A stretch of 64,000 nt of DNA from Lysinibacillus capsici (GTDB lineage: Bacteria; Bacillota; Bacilli; Bacillales_A; Planococcaceae). A program made the position numbers and the translations under genes. Of the stretch, positions 20,807 through 30,125 are shown piece after piece. The stretch covers positions 248,001-312,000 of the forward strand of contig NZ_PXXX01000011.1 in assembly GCF_003367505.1 (NCBI RefSeq). The letters are read 5' to 3'. Each line of letters starts with the position of its first letter. The first letter of the stretch is position 1. Below the pieces are notes generated by a model, which was not told the origin of the DNA, did no database searches, and was given only the letters and a program-made list of their open reading frames with translations.

Positions 20807-22252
20807 TTAAATCATAAGCTTTTCGTTTTTAAATTTATGACTAGTGGACAAACTGACAATCACAAAAATAAAGAAGGATGCGACAATTGGTATCGTGACT
20901 GTATGCATACCCAAGACAGAAGGATAAAACCGATCAATCATAATATACAACAACATGCCTGAAATCATTGACGCAATCGCTCCGTATTTATTCGCTTTTT
21001 TCCAATACAATCCTAAAACGACTGTCCAAATAAAGACAGCCTCTAGTCCACCGAAGGCAAATAAGTTCAACCACACTAATAAATCAGGTGGATTGAGTGC
21101 AAAGATGACAACGGCTAGGCCAATGACTGTTGTTACAATAAAGCTTGCACGCTTTATCTCTGCATCACTAGCTTTCGGCTTCATATAATTTAAATAGATG
21201 TCTTTGACAACTGTAGAGCTGACAAGCATTAGTAAAGCATTAACCGTAGACATTGTCGCAGCCATTGGTGCAGCTAAAACGATTCCTGCTAAAAATGGCG
21301 GTAATACCTTCAATGTCAGGAGCGGCATGACTTTATCACCAATCTCAATGCCCGGTAAGACAGGTCGGGCTAACACCCCAATTAAATGCATGCCAAACAT
21401 GATTGTCCCTATGGCAATCGTGCCAATAAGAATCGCTTGATGCATACTTTTGGAATCCTTATAGCTCATCGCACGAACCGCAATTTGCGGAAGTCCTACA
21501 ACCCCTACACCAATGAGAATCCAAAATGTTGAGACATACAGAGGCGTTAAATCTCCTTGTGCGCCAAATGGTGACACAAAGTCAGGATTTTCAGCGACCA
21601 GTGAGGCCATTATATTGTCGATGCCTCCACCTGCCACAATGGTGCCGATTAATAAAATAATTGTACCAATCACCATAATTGAACCTTGGACCGTATCTGT
21701 AAGTGCAACCGCACGGAAGCCTCCGATAATCACATATACTAACACGGAAATCGCAAAAATAAACAGTGCTGCTGTGTAGCTTAAGCCAGTTAATGACTCA
21801 ATTAAGCGTGCACCCCCAACCCATTGAGCCATCATAGCCGAAAATAAGAAAACAATGATGCTAATGGCTGATAAAATAACAATGACATGGCTTTTGTAGC
21901 GTTCACGTAAAAAGTCGATTAACGTAATGGCCTGGTAACGACGAGCAATAATGGCGAATTTTTTCCCTAAAATCATGAGTACAAAATAACCTGCTGGTAG
22001 CTGAGCCATTGCCAGTAATACCCACCCAAGTCCTTTTGTATAGGCTACACCCGGTCCTCCGATAAAACTACTCGCACTGCCATATGTAGCAATCATCGTC
22101 ATTGCAAGGATAAAACCACCCATTTCACGACCACCTAGGAAATACTCCTGCAGGAATGAATTAGAGGAGCGGACATGCTTATTGGCCCAAATACCGATTC
22201 CAAAAATAATAATTAAAAATAATAGCAATGGAAATACAACTTGCCAATGCAT
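20807..22252 (-). CDS. panF: Sodium/pantothenate symporter
   Basis: 481 residues, about 13 membrane helices, SSS family. EYFLGGREMGGFILAMTMIATYGSASSF in segments (YFLGGREMGG, TYGSASSFIGGPG) matches PanF, which imports pantothenate with Na+ for coenzyme A synthesis. The YhdT partner gene immediately upstream, sharing the ATGC start overlap at 22252, is the typical companion of panF and supports the assignment. Confidence 0.92.
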   Translation of the reverse strand: MHWQVVFPLLLFLIIIFGIGIWANKHVRSSNSFLQEYFLGGREMGGFILAMTMIATYGSASSFIGGPGVAYTKGLGWVLLAMAQLPAGYFVLMILGKKFAIIARRYQAITLIDFLRERYKSHVIVILSAISIIVFLFSAMMAQWVGGARLIESLTGLSYTAALFIFAISVLVYVIIGGFRAVALTDTVQGSIMVIGTIILLIGTIVAGGGIDNIMASLVAENPDFVSPFGAQGDLTPLYVSTFWILIGVGVVGLPQIAVRAMSYKDSKSMHQAILIGTIAIGTIMFGMHLIGVLARPVLPGIEIGDKVMPLLTLKVLPPFLAGIVLAAPMAATMSTVNALLMLVSSTVVKDIYLNYMKPKASDAEIKRASFIVTTVIGLAVVIFALNPPDLLVWLNLFAFGGLEAVFIWTVVLGLYWKKANKYGAIASMISGMLLYIMIDRFYPSVLGMHTVTIPIVASFFIFVIVSLSTSHKFKNEKLMI

Positions 22253-22515
22253 TAGCGATCCACCTCCTCATCATCGAATGGTACCTCTTTGAAAAAGAGT
22301 TTCATCACAATCCAGATAAGAAGGATCATAAAGCCTGTCCCAGCGATACAGCTATAGAAAAACCAGGCAGGAAAACCAAATACATACGTATAATTTCTTG
22401 GATCTCCTGAACCTAATCCATAGGCAAAGCCAAACCAAATCGCAAAGTTGACAAGGACGAGTCCAATTCCGATAAGCGCCTCTCGATGCGCTATTTTAAA
22501 GCGTTGATCTTTCAC
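22252..22515 (-). CDS. YhdT family membrane protein
   Basis: 87 residues with two membrane helices (about 14-33 and 48-72). Matches the YhdT/DUF997 family (GIGLVLVNFAIWFGFAYGLG, FPAWFFYSC), which is encoded just before panF in many bacteria. Coupled to panF by a one-base overlap. An accessory role in pantothenate uptake is inferred. Confidence 0.88.
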   Translation of the reverse strand: MKDQRFKIAHREALIGIGLVLVNFAIWFGFAYGLGSGDPRNYTYVFGFPAWFFYSCIAGTGFMILLIWIVMKLFFKEVPFDDEEVDR

Positions 22516-22731
22516 ATGTAATCCCCCTAACCTACTCTATTTTACTGATATGTCGCTCTGATGGGAAGAGATGTGAGTAAATAAGGATAAGTTATATGGA
22601 AATGATTTTGTTATACTAAGTAAAAGGTAAGGAGAAGAAAGTTGCTTGATCCTGACGTTTTTCACACAAACCTAACTATCCCTCACAATTATGTAGACAT
22701 CTACAACAAACTGATAATGGAGATAAGTAAA

Positions 22732-22761
22732 AACCTTCGTCCATCTAGTTAGACGAAGGTT
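22732..22761 (-). terminator. Terminator of the transporter/acyl-CoA cluster
   Basis: AACCTTCGTC (22732-22741) and GACGAAGGTT (22752-22761) form a perfect 10-bp stem; on the minus strand a run of T follows. It lies just behind the last gene of the minus-strand cluster. Confidence 0.85.
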
Positions 22762-22768
22762 AGTTAGT

Positions 22769-23323
22769 TTATAATGGTCGCTTTTCCCAAGGTTGTAGCG
22801 TCCCGACGATATGGATAGGTTGATCCTGTTGAATAGCAGCAACGACACCTTGCGATATTTCCTCATGCGTAAGCCATCTCGCATGACCTTCTTCCATCAT
22901 AAAACCTAGCTGGATTTGCCTGTATTGCGAACGAGCAGGGAGCTTCAATTTCTCTTGGACTTCACTTAAATTCGCCTTACTCCCCAACACATGAAACAGT
23001 TTCCATTCCCCATTATTCTCTATTGAAATTACATTGGAGATGTTCTCTAATGTAGTGTCCGCATAGGAATGAATCCAAGCAACGACCAATTCAATGGGCC
23101 CGTTATGCTCGAGCGTTTCTTCTAGCTTCTCTTTTAATAAGGCTATATTACAATAATCAACTAAAATCGGCGTTAGAAGGGCAGGTTTGGTTGTTCTATT
23201 TCGCAAATCTTCCATTCGATGGGCACTACGTCCAATTACTGAGACATGGTAGCCATCATTCACTAACCAAAGGGATGTGTCAGCCAACATCCCTGTTCCA
23301 CCAATAACTAATGCGTGGGCCAT
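22769..23323 (-). CDS. Short-chain dehydrogenase-like NAD(P)-binding protein
   Basis: 184 residues. Starts with a Rossmann nucleotide loop, ALVIGGTGMLADTSLWL, followed by VSVIGRSAHRMEDL. It is shorter than a classical SDR and I see no Ser-Tyr-x3-Lys catalytic set, so it may bind NAD(P) without the usual chemistry. Last gene of the cluster that begins with the ABC transporter, about 60 bases behind the acyl-CoA ligase. Function unknown. Confidence 0.75.
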   Translation of the reverse strand: MAHALVIGGTGMLADTSLWLVNDGYHVSVIGRSAHRMEDLRNRTTKPALLTPILVDYCNIALLKEKLEETLEHNGPIELVVAWIHSYADTTLENISNVISIENNGEWKLFHVLGSKANLSEVQEKLKLPARSQYRQIQLGFMMEEGHARWLTHEEISQGVVAAIQQDQPIHIVGTLQPWEKRPL

Positions 23324-23384
23324 TTATGTGTCCCTCTCTTATTTCGGATTTAGAAAGACGTGCGTTTCTTCCTTCTCATCATAC

Positions 23385-24860
23385 TTAACAGATAGATGAG
23401 TCAACAAGCCTATACAATGCCTTTTTATCGATTTTACCAACGCTTGTTTTCGGTAGTTCGTCTAAGAAAATCATTTGTTTTGGAATCTTATAACGTCCTA
23501 ATTGTTGATGACATAGCTCATTAAGATCATCTAATAGAGAGGCTACTTGGTGGGGACAAACAATAAAAGCTGTCACGATCTCACCCCAATAGTCATCACC
23601 TACACCAATCACGGCCACCTCCCGCACATCTGGATGCCGTAGTAGACATTGTTCTACTTCCTGAGGATAGATATTTTCACCACCTGAAATTATCATTTCT
23701 TTTCTACGCCCAACAATATAAAAATCGCCTTCCGCATCCATCATCGCTAAATCCCCTGTTTTCAACCAGCCATCTTGCAGGATATTGGCAGTTTCTTGCT
23801 TGTTATTCCAGTAAAAGCGAAACATATGCTTCCCTCTTACCAATAGCTCTCCTACTTCTCCAGGTGCACAACTTTTTCCTGTATGACTGATGATTTTAGC
23901 TTCATTGAATTGCATGCTTTTCCCGACAGCCCCCTTTTTTGCATAGGCACGCTCTCGGTCAATATAAAAATTATTGGGTCCTGCTTCTGTTAAACCATAT
24001 CCCTCTTTAAAAAATAATCCCTTATTATAAAAAGCATCGTAAATAGGATGAGGGCACGGGGCACCTCCAGATAAAAATACCTTCATGGAAGGAAATTGAT
24101 TTTCCTGAAAATACTTCGTAGCAATCATTGCTTGATACATTGTTGGCACAAAAAGAGAAATTGTCGTTTGATATTGGTTCGTTGCTTGTAGTGCCTCTTC
24201 TGCATCAAATTTATCGCCAATAATGACGGTTCCTCCCGCCATCAGTAAGGGAATGCATAAAGCATTTAAGCCACCAGTATGAAACATCGGCATATAATTT
24301 AATGTCCGATCTTGAGCATGTAAACCCCAGCTAATAATAGTATTCATGGCATTCCAATTGACCGACTGAAAGGATAACACTACTCCCTTTGGCTGACCCG
24401 TCGTGCCTCCTGTATAAATCATTAACCATGGATCATCCACATCCACGTCTTGCCTACTTGGTTGTATCTCCTTCTCATGCTGGCTAACATGAAGTGAAAA
24501 CATTTTTTCTAAAACTAAGGGACAATGACTATCCTCTTCGTATAATAGGATAGCAGGAGTCGCATCCTCCAAAATTTGTGTTAGCTCCTCCTTGCTTAAG
24601 CGCCAATTTAAAGGTACATAAATGAGCCCACGTAGCCCACAGGCAAATAAAACAGCAAACAATTGGATATGATTTTTCGCAAAAACAGCGACTCTACTTC
24701 CCTTTTGTAGCTGCTGCCGTTCGAAAAATTGACTCCATTTGCCGATTTCCTCAGATAATTGCTGGTAGGTCCATTGTTCCTTTGATGTTAAATTAATTAA
24801 TGCGATGTGGTGAGGTGTTAAAGCTGCACGTTTTAAAATCCATTCTTGCTCAACAAACAT
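23385..24860 (-). CDS. Acyl-CoA synthetase (AMP-forming ligase)
   Basis: 491 residues. ANL-superfamily enzyme with all core motifs: phosphate loop YTGGTTGQPKG, adenine site GYGLTEAGP, GDLAMMD, GRRKEMIISGGENIYPQEVE and the C-terminal catalytic Lys in KTSVGKIDKK. It activates a carboxylic acid with ATP and CoA. At 491 residues it is nearer medium/short-chain or aromatic acid ligases (MenE/FadD-like) than the longest-chain enzymes. Lies in a cluster with an SDR, an alpha/beta hydrolase, a KAS III-like enzyme and an ABC importer. Confidence 0.9.
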   Translation of the reverse strand: MFVEQEWILKRAALTPHHIALINLTSKEQWTYQQLSEEIGKWSQFFERQQLQKGSRVAVFAKNHIQLFAVLFACGLRGLIYVPLNWRLSKEELTQILEDATPAILLYEEDSHCPLVLEKMFSLHVSQHEKEIQPSRQDVDVDDPWLMIYTGGTTGQPKGVVLSFQSVNWNAMNTIISWGLHAQDRTLNYMPMFHTGGLNALCIPLLMAGGTVIIGDKFDAEEALQATNQYQTTISLFVPTMYQAMIATKYFQENQFPSMKVFLSGGAPCPHPIYDAFYNKGLFFKEGYGLTEAGPNNFYIDRERAYAKKGAVGKSMQFNEAKIISHTGKSCAPGEVGELLVRGKHMFRFYWNNKQETANILQDGWLKTGDLAMMDAEGDFYIVGRRKEMIISGGENIYPQEVEQCLLRHPDVREVAVIGVGDDYWGEIVTAFIVCPHQVASLLDDLNELCHQQLGRYKIPKQMIFLDELPKTSVGKIDKKALYRLVDSSIC

Positions 24861-24875
24861 CTTGACTACCCCCTA

Positions 24876-25607
24876 TCACATCATAATTGCGCCATCCACA
24901 TGCAGAGTATGCCCATGAACATAGGAGGCCTCATCAGATGCTAAAAATAAATAGGCATTGGCAATATCACGTGGTGTCCCTAGGCGTTGTAGGGGGACGA
25001 TTGATCGCATTTGAGCCAAAATATTTTCAGGCATTTTTTTGACCATATCTGTTTCTGTAAAGCCAGGTGCCACTGCATTAACATTAATCCCCTTACGCCC
25101 TAACTCCTTCGCCCATGTTTTTGTCATACCTACAATCGCTGCTTTTGTCGCTGCATAATTAGTTTGACCAACATTGCCATATACTCCACTAACTGAGGAT
25201 GTATTTATAATTTTGCCTCCACCTGCTGCCACCATATAGGGAATGACCTCCTGTGTACAATGGAAGACACCTGTCAAATTGACATCTAGTACCTGCTGAA
25301 ATTGATCCTCCGTCATTTTTGTCAGCATCGCGTCTCTTGTAATCCCCGCATTATTCACTAAAATATCAATCCGTCCTGCCTGTTCGATCACTGCCGTCAC
25401 CAGCTGATTAACGCTCTCTCTACTTGCGACATCTACTTGTATAAATACAGCATTTTCGCCTAGTTGTTGTGCTGCTAGAATGCCTGCTTTATCGTCATAA
25501 TCGGCGATAAATACCCATGCCCCCTCCTCGATAAAACGCTCAGCAGCCGCATAGCCAATACCATTTGCAGCGCCTGTAATGATAGCCACTTTATTGTTCA
25601 AACGCAT
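24876..25607 (-). CDS. FabG-like short-chain dehydrogenase/reductase
   Basis: 243 residues from ATG 25607 (GGAGG 8 bases upstream). Classical SDR: GAANGIGYAAAERF cofactor loop, NNAGITRDAMLTKM, catalytic Ser in NTSSVSGVYG, then Tyr-x3-Lys in NYAATKAA and the FabG-style end AYLFLASDEASYVHGHTLHVDGAI. Reduces 3-oxoacyl thioesters or oxidises 3-hydroxyacyl thioesters with NAD(P). It overlaps the hydrolase gene by 17 bases. In this cluster it is more likely catabolic or specialised than the housekeeping FabG. Confidence 0.9.
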   Translation of the reverse strand: MRLNNKVAIITGAANGIGYAAAERFIEEGAWVFIADYDDKAGILAAQQLGENAVFIQVDVASRESVNQLVTAVIEQAGRIDILVNNAGITRDAMLTKMTEDQFQQVLDVNLTGVFHCTQEVIPYMVAAGGGKIINTSSVSGVYGNVGQTNYAATKAAIVGMTKTWAKELGRKGINVNAVAPGFTETDMVKKMPENILAQMRSIVPLQRLGTPRDIANAYLFLASDEASYVHGHTLHVDGAIMM

Positions 25608-26502
25608 ACTGTCTTCCTCCAATTTCTAAAAAGGCTTCAATTTCAGCTGTCAATTGTGCTAAATCATCGACCAAAGGCGAATGTCCACAATTTTTTAGGC
25701 TTACAAACTGTGCTGTTTTGCCTAAATCATGTAATATCTCTGCATTCATTTCCTCTGTAATCACCAAATCACGATCCCCTCGGAGCACTAAAATTGGGAT
25801 ATGAAGCAACATGGCCTCCCGAGAGCCTTTTGCCACCTCATTGTCAACAGCGCTTATATTAAATGTATTGAGTGCATGATATACTTCTGCTAAATTGCGC
25901 TGTGTAAGCATATCCTCTACATATTCTTGATATTTCCCCTCGTTTGGTCGATGATGCGTATAAATTAATGCATTCCATATAGACTGTAAGCCTTCCGCAT
26001 TTTTTTCATCGTAGAAGCCTTGAATAAGCTTTGTTTTGGATGTATCCACCAATACCTCCTCATAATGATAGGCTCGCTTAAAGGAGGCTGGATTGCCTGT
26101 TCCTAAATCCGTGTAAAATGGATAACCACGTGTAGAAGCAGACGCAAGTAAAATTAGTCGTTGACAGTGTCCTGGATAATTTGCTACAAACTGCATACAG
26201 ACAGCTCCACCTGTTGACCAGCCAATCATATCAAAGCTTTGCAGTTGCAGTGCATCCACAAATAGTTTGACATCATCACTAAAATCTTTAATAGCAGTGA
26301 TTGGCTTAAGATAGGATGATTCACCAAAACCACGTAAATCTATCGCGTAAATGGTGTATTTCTCGTCTAAAGCATCCATCAGAATATCCCAATGCTTAGA
26401 AGATGTCATATTGCCATGTACCAACACTAAAGGATGACCTCCACCTGATCGCTTGCGATAGGCCATTGTTTCTCCATTTGCTAGTTGAATCGTTTTTACC
26501 AT
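25591..26502 (-). CDS. Alpha/beta hydrolase
   Basis: 303 residues. Oxyanion region LVLVHGNMTSS, nucleophile elbow GWSTGG with Ser96, and a late acid and His (GDRDLVITEE and LKNCGHSPLVDD). Could hydrolyse an ester, thioester or C-C bond. Lies between the KAS III-like gene (12 bases away) and the SDR (overlapping), so it acts in the same pathway by inference; specific substrate unknown. Confidence 0.88.
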   Translation of the reverse strand: MVKTIQLANGETMAYRKRSGGGHPLVLVHGNMTSSKHWDILMDALDEKYTIYAIDLRGFGESSYLKPITAIKDFSDDVKLFVDALQLQSFDMIGWSTGGAVCMQFVANYPGHCQRLILLASASTRGYPFYTDLGTGNPASFKRAYHYEEVLVDTSKTKLIQGFYDEKNAEGLQSIWNALIYTHHRPNEGKYQEYVEDMLTQRNLAEVYHALNTFNISAVDNEVAKGSREAMLLHIPILVLRGDRDLVITEEMNAEILHDLGKTAQFVSLKNCGHSPLVDDLAQLTAEIEAFLEIGGRQYAFEQ

Positions 26503-26514
26503 GCCATTTCCCCC

Positions 26515-27519
26515 TTATCCCCAACGTATTGTGATAGCTCCCCATACATAGCCAATGCCAGCACTAACAAGCGTCACAATATCGCCTGCTTGAATTTGCT
26601 TTTGCTCCTGTGCTAGCTGTAGGGACAATATTTGATCGATCTGACCTATATGTCCATAGTCTTGCAAATAAATAGACTGCTCCTGCTGTAAGCCAAGCTC
26701 TGTTAAAATATAATCATGTGCAGATCTTTTCATGTGCAACATCGCTAAATAATTTAGCTGATCGTCACTGTATCCACTTTTCGCTAAAGAACTGCGAATG
26801 ACCTTCAAAAAATTGCTTAAAGATTTTTGTTCTAGCCGCTCCTTCATCCCAATGGGGTCCAAAACGTCAAGCTTATATAAATTTTCGGTTAAATGGGTTG
26901 GGGTTAATGGATTTTTCGTTCCCCCGACAGGCACGACTACATCCTCTGAGAAAGAACCATCCGTTATAATATCTGCCTCTAGTAGCAAATTTTTTTCATA
27001 GTTTTTTTGTAATAACATGGCCCCTCCACCAGCCGCTAAATTGTACATAAAGCGCGTTCGTGGATTGCTGTAATCGATAAAATCAACATTGCGATAACCA
27101 CCTGCTAACAGAATGGTTCGTATCGTGTCATCTGAGGCCATTAGGCTTTTCGCCACTTTCAGCGCCATGATTGTAGTGCCGCAGCGTAATTGCACATCAA
27201 ATGCCCATGCATTCACAGCACCAAGCTCCTCCTGCATTTTAATGGAGGCTGTCCAGAGTGGATATTCCTTATGTTCCTCCCCCATATAGATGACAACATC
27301 AATATCCTTAGGGTCTATATTCGCTTTTTGAATCGCCTCCTGTGCTGCCCATATACCCATTTGCACGGTATGATCAGACTTATCAGGAATTGGCTTTTCA
27401 TGAATGCCCATTTTTTGACGGATAATGGCCTCAGGAATATTGGAAAGAGCCGCAATTTCCTGCGACGCCATCTTCTGTTGAGGTAGATAAATACCTGTAC
27501 TAACAATACCAACTGTCAT
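26515..27519 (-). CDS. KAS III-like (3-oxoacyl-ACP synthase III family) enzyme
   Basis: 334 residues, thiolase-superfamily fold, opens VGIVSTGIYLPQQ like FabH. The catalytic Cys is Cys113 in QLRCGTTI. The position of the FabH His is His262 (LAMLHMKRSAH). Where FabH has the catalytic Asn (YGNTSA) this protein has His290 in YGHIGQIDQILSL, giving a predicted Cys-His-His triad. It is therefore not the housekeeping FabH; it may make or break a C-C bond on an unusual acyl substrate. Its start overlaps the LivM stop by 4 bases, so it is translationally coupled to the transporter. Confidence 0.85.
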   Translation of the reverse strand: MTVGIVSTGIYLPQQKMASQEIAALSNIPEAIIRQKMGIHEKPIPDKSDHTVQMGIWAAQEAIQKANIDPKDIDVVIYMGEEHKEYPLWTASIKMQEELGAVNAWAFDVQLRCGTTIMALKVAKSLMASDDTIRTILLAGGYRNVDFIDYSNPRTRFMYNLAAGGGAMLLQKNYEKNLLLEADIITDGSFSEDVVVPVGGTKNPLTPTHLTENLYKLDVLDPIGMKERLEQKSLSNFLKVIRSSLAKSGYSDDQLNYLAMLHMKRSAHDYILTELGLQQEQSIYLQDYGHIGQIDQILSLQLAQEQKQIQAGDIVTLVSAGIGYVWGAITIRWG

Positions 27520-28532
27520 TCAAATCGCTCCTTTTCCTGAGGCAAGGGACCTGTCGTTTTTCGTTGCTTTAGCCTTCCTCGCCACTTCCCAAAGAGCAAT
27601 CTTAATGAGCCAATAATACCTTTTGGGAAGAAGATAACGGCTAAAATATAGAGAATCCCGAAGAAGATAATCCAACGTTCGAAAATAGGATAATCTCGTG
27701 CAAGCCCCGACAGTGCATGTTGCGCATATTCAATGACCGCCGAGCCTAATAACGGCCCCACTAAAGTACCAACCCCACCGATAATCGTCATTAACAATGC
27801 ATCCAGCGTAATATCCATGGCCATCACACTCGTGTTAACGAAGCGCAATGACACTGCATATAAGGAGCCAGCAAAACTTGCTACAATGCCTGCCACAACT
27901 GAGGCAATGACTTTATAATGCAACGTATTAAAGCCTAATGATTTGGTCCGCTGTTCATTTTCACGAACGGCAATTAAAATACGGCCTGTTGGTGAATTAA
28001 CAAAGCGGTAGAGCGCCAAAAAGATGACAACCAAGCTTGCTAGCACAAAGAAATAGAAGGTCATTCGATCTCTAAATAGATCAGGTGCTCTGAATGTAAA
28101 GCCATCATTGCCATACGTAACAGAGCGCCACTTTTCAGCTAAGACTAAAAATAACCCCGAAAAGGCTAGCGTCAGCATCGCAAAAAAATGACTTTTTAAG
28201 CGTAAGGTTAATAAACCTACTAAAAAGCTAATGAAGCCTGCTAGTATCATACCAATCACGATGGACAGTACAAAGATCAAGAGTGTGTGATCCATCTGCT
28301 TAAGCATGACTGCTGTTGTGTAGGCACCTATGCCGAAGAACATGGCGTGCCCAAAGGAGACGATGCCTGTATAGCCTAGTAAAATATCATAGCTCATTGC
28401 CAATATCCCAAAAATAAAGATTTGTGTGAGTAAAATAAGTAGTGTCCTTGAATCATTGACAAAAGGAAGGATAATAAAAATGACAAGTAACAGGAAAAAA
28501 GCGAAAGCGCGTAAAGATATTTTGTTGTTCAT
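27516..28532 (-). CDS. Branched-chain amino acid-type ABC transporter permease (LivM-like)
   Basis: 338 residues, about nine membrane helices, with the LivM loop GRILIAVRENEQRTKSLGFN and the family opener YDILLGYTGIVSFGHAMFFGIGAY. One of two permeases of a HAAT-type importer. Start overlaps the LivH stop by 4 bases. HAAT systems import branched amino acids, amides, urea or aromatic acids, and here the linked enzymes point to a carboxylic acid rather than an amino acid (inference). Confidence 0.92.
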   Translation of the reverse strand: MNNKISLRAFAFFLLLVIFIILPFVNDSRTLLILLTQIFIFGILAMSYDILLGYTGIVSFGHAMFFGIGAYTTAVMLKQMDHTLLIFVLSIVIGMILAGFISFLVGLLTLRLKSHFFAMLTLAFSGLFLVLAEKWRSVTYGNDGFTFRAPDLFRDRMTFYFFVLASLVVIFLALYRFVNSPTGRILIAVRENEQRTKSLGFNTLHYKVIASVVAGIVASFAGSLYAVSLRFVNTSVMAMDITLDALLMTIIGGVGTLVGPLLGSAVIEYAQHALSGLARDYPIFERWIIFFGILYILAVIFFPKGIIGSLRLLFGKWRGRLKQRKTTGPLPQEKERFE

Positions 28533-29401
28533 GATGTCCGCTCCTTTCGCATCGCAAACAGCCCCTGAGGACGGAAAATTAAAACGATGGCCATTAAAAT
28601 CATATTGACCGCCAGTGACAGCACAGGGACATAATAAGCCATAAAGCTACCTGCTAGCCCTACTAAAATCGCTGCAAGCAAGGAGCCGGAAAAACTACCC
28701 ATACCGCCAATTACCACAACAATAAAGCCTAAAATGGCATACTCCATGCCCATTTCCGCATAAATCACACCTGAATAGGGAGCCATCAACATCCCACTAA
28801 GTGCCGCCAGAGCAGCGCCCACCATAAAGACGTATAAAAATACACGCTTAATATGAATACCGAGAGCCTGCGCCATTTCCTTATCCTGCACCCCAGCCCG
28901 AACGATCAAGCCAATCTTCGTACGCTTCAGCATGTATTGGAAAATACCAAAAATCACAAACCCTATGACAATAATAAATAAACGATATTTAATGATGATC
29001 ACATCACCAATTTCCCAGCTACCTGCTAAATAACTTGGTGTTTTTACTGCCACCCCATTTGGTCCAAAGACCACCTTAATAAGCTCCTGCAACACGAGCA
29101 TCAGCCCTAAGGTAATTAAAATTTGCTGAATATGATTGCCGTAAACAGGCGTAATAATGAATTTCTCTGTCAGCAGTCCAAGCAACGCTCCGGTCACAAT
29201 CGCGCCTATAATCCCAACGATAAAACTTTCTGTCAACATATAGGTAAAGATGCCCGCATAGGCCCCCCAAACAAAGAGCCCACCATGCGCAAAATTCAAT
29301 ACATCCATTAAACCGAAAATTAATGTCAAACCAGCTGCTAGCAGAAAAATTAACATCCCAGTGGCCAAGCCATTAATGATTAAATTGACCAATAGCTCCA
29401 A
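28529..29401 (-). CDS. Branched-chain amino acid-type ABC transporter permease (LivH-like)
   Basis: 290 residues, about eight membrane helices. LivH hallmarks: GLTLIFGLMDVLNFAHGGLFVWGAY and the loop RTKIGLIVRAGVQDKEMAQALGI. Partner of the LivM-like permease. Located between livF and livM genes with 16-base and overlapping junctions. Confidence 0.92.
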   Translation of the reverse strand: MELLVNLIINGLATGMLIFLLAAGLTLIFGLMDVLNFAHGGLFVWGAYAGIFTYMLTESFIVGIIGAIVTGALLGLLTEKFIITPVYGNHIQQILITLGLMLVLQELIKVVFGPNGVAVKTPSYLAGSWEIGDVIIIKYRLFIIVIGFVIFGIFQYMLKRTKIGLIVRAGVQDKEMAQALGIHIKRVFLYVFMVGAALAALSGMLMAPYSGVIYAEMGMEYAILGFIVVVIGGMGSFSGSLLAAILVGLAGSFMAYYVPVLSLAVNMILMAIVLIFRPQGLFAMRKERTS

Positions 29402-29417
29402 TGATAGTCACCCCCCT

Positions 29418-30125
29418 CTATCCAATGCCAAGATACTTGCGTTTTAGCTCTTCATCATCAATCAAATCCTGCATATTGCCCGAATTTACTGTTCTACCAT
29501 CATCGATTAATGTATAGGTATCACCAATTCGACTAGCCATTATAAAGTTTTGCTCCACTAGAACAATGGACGTTTTCTTTTTCATTTCCACAATCGCTTC
29601 CATCACTTTTTCCACAACTATCGGAGCAAGTCCCTTGGAAGGCTCATCTATCAATATTAATTGGCTATCATTGATAAAGGCTCTTGCCATGGACAGCATT
29701 TGCTTTTGACCACCCGATAAATGCCCACCAGCCTTTTTCCAAAACTTCTTTAAGTCAGGAAACAGCTCTAGCACATATTGCTGTCTCTCTAATGTGGCTG
29801 TATCCTCCTTGCGCATCGCTACCTTCATGTTTTCCTCTACCGTTAAATCTGCAAAAATCCCTTGATTTTCAGGTACATAGCCGATTCCTAATTTCGCCAC
29901 CTTATAGGTAGGACTTTTTTTAATCGATTGGGAGCGAAAGGCAATGTCACCCTTTGTTGCAGGCGTTAAACCCATTATTGTTTTCAGGGTGGTCGTTTTC
30001 CCTGCGCCATTGCGTCCGAGCAGTACTGTAACCTGCCCCTCCTTCGCTTCAAAATTAACGCCCTGCAAAATATGATATTGACCAATATGCGTGTGTACCT
30101 CATTTAATGTCAGTAAGGTGGTCAT
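29418..30125 (-). CDS. ABC transporter ATP-binding protein (LivF-like)
   Basis: 235 residues. Walker A GRNGAGKTT, signature LSGGQKQML, Walker B LILIDEPSKGLAP; the ending EELKRKYLG is typical of LivF. ATG 30125 has GGAGGG 7 bases upstream and overlaps the LivG gene by 26 bases. Energises the importer with LivG. Confidence 0.92.
   Translation of the reverse strand: MTTLLTLNEVHTHIGQYHILQGVNFEAKEGQVTVLLGRNGAGKTTTLKTIMGLTPATKGDIAFRSQSIKKSPTYKVAKLGIGYVPENQGIFADLTVEENMKVAMRKEDTATLERQQYVLELFPDLKKFWKKAGGHLSGGQKQMLSMARAFINDSQLILIDEPSKGLAPIVVEKVMEAIVEMKKKTSIVLVEQNFIMASRIGDTYTLIDDGRTVNSGNMQDLIDDEELKRKYLGIG

Noticed and set aside
22642-22752. 37-codon plus-strand frame from TTG with AAGGAG upstream
   Set aside because: Runs into the terminator of the opposite gene and shows no recognisable protein; too little to call.
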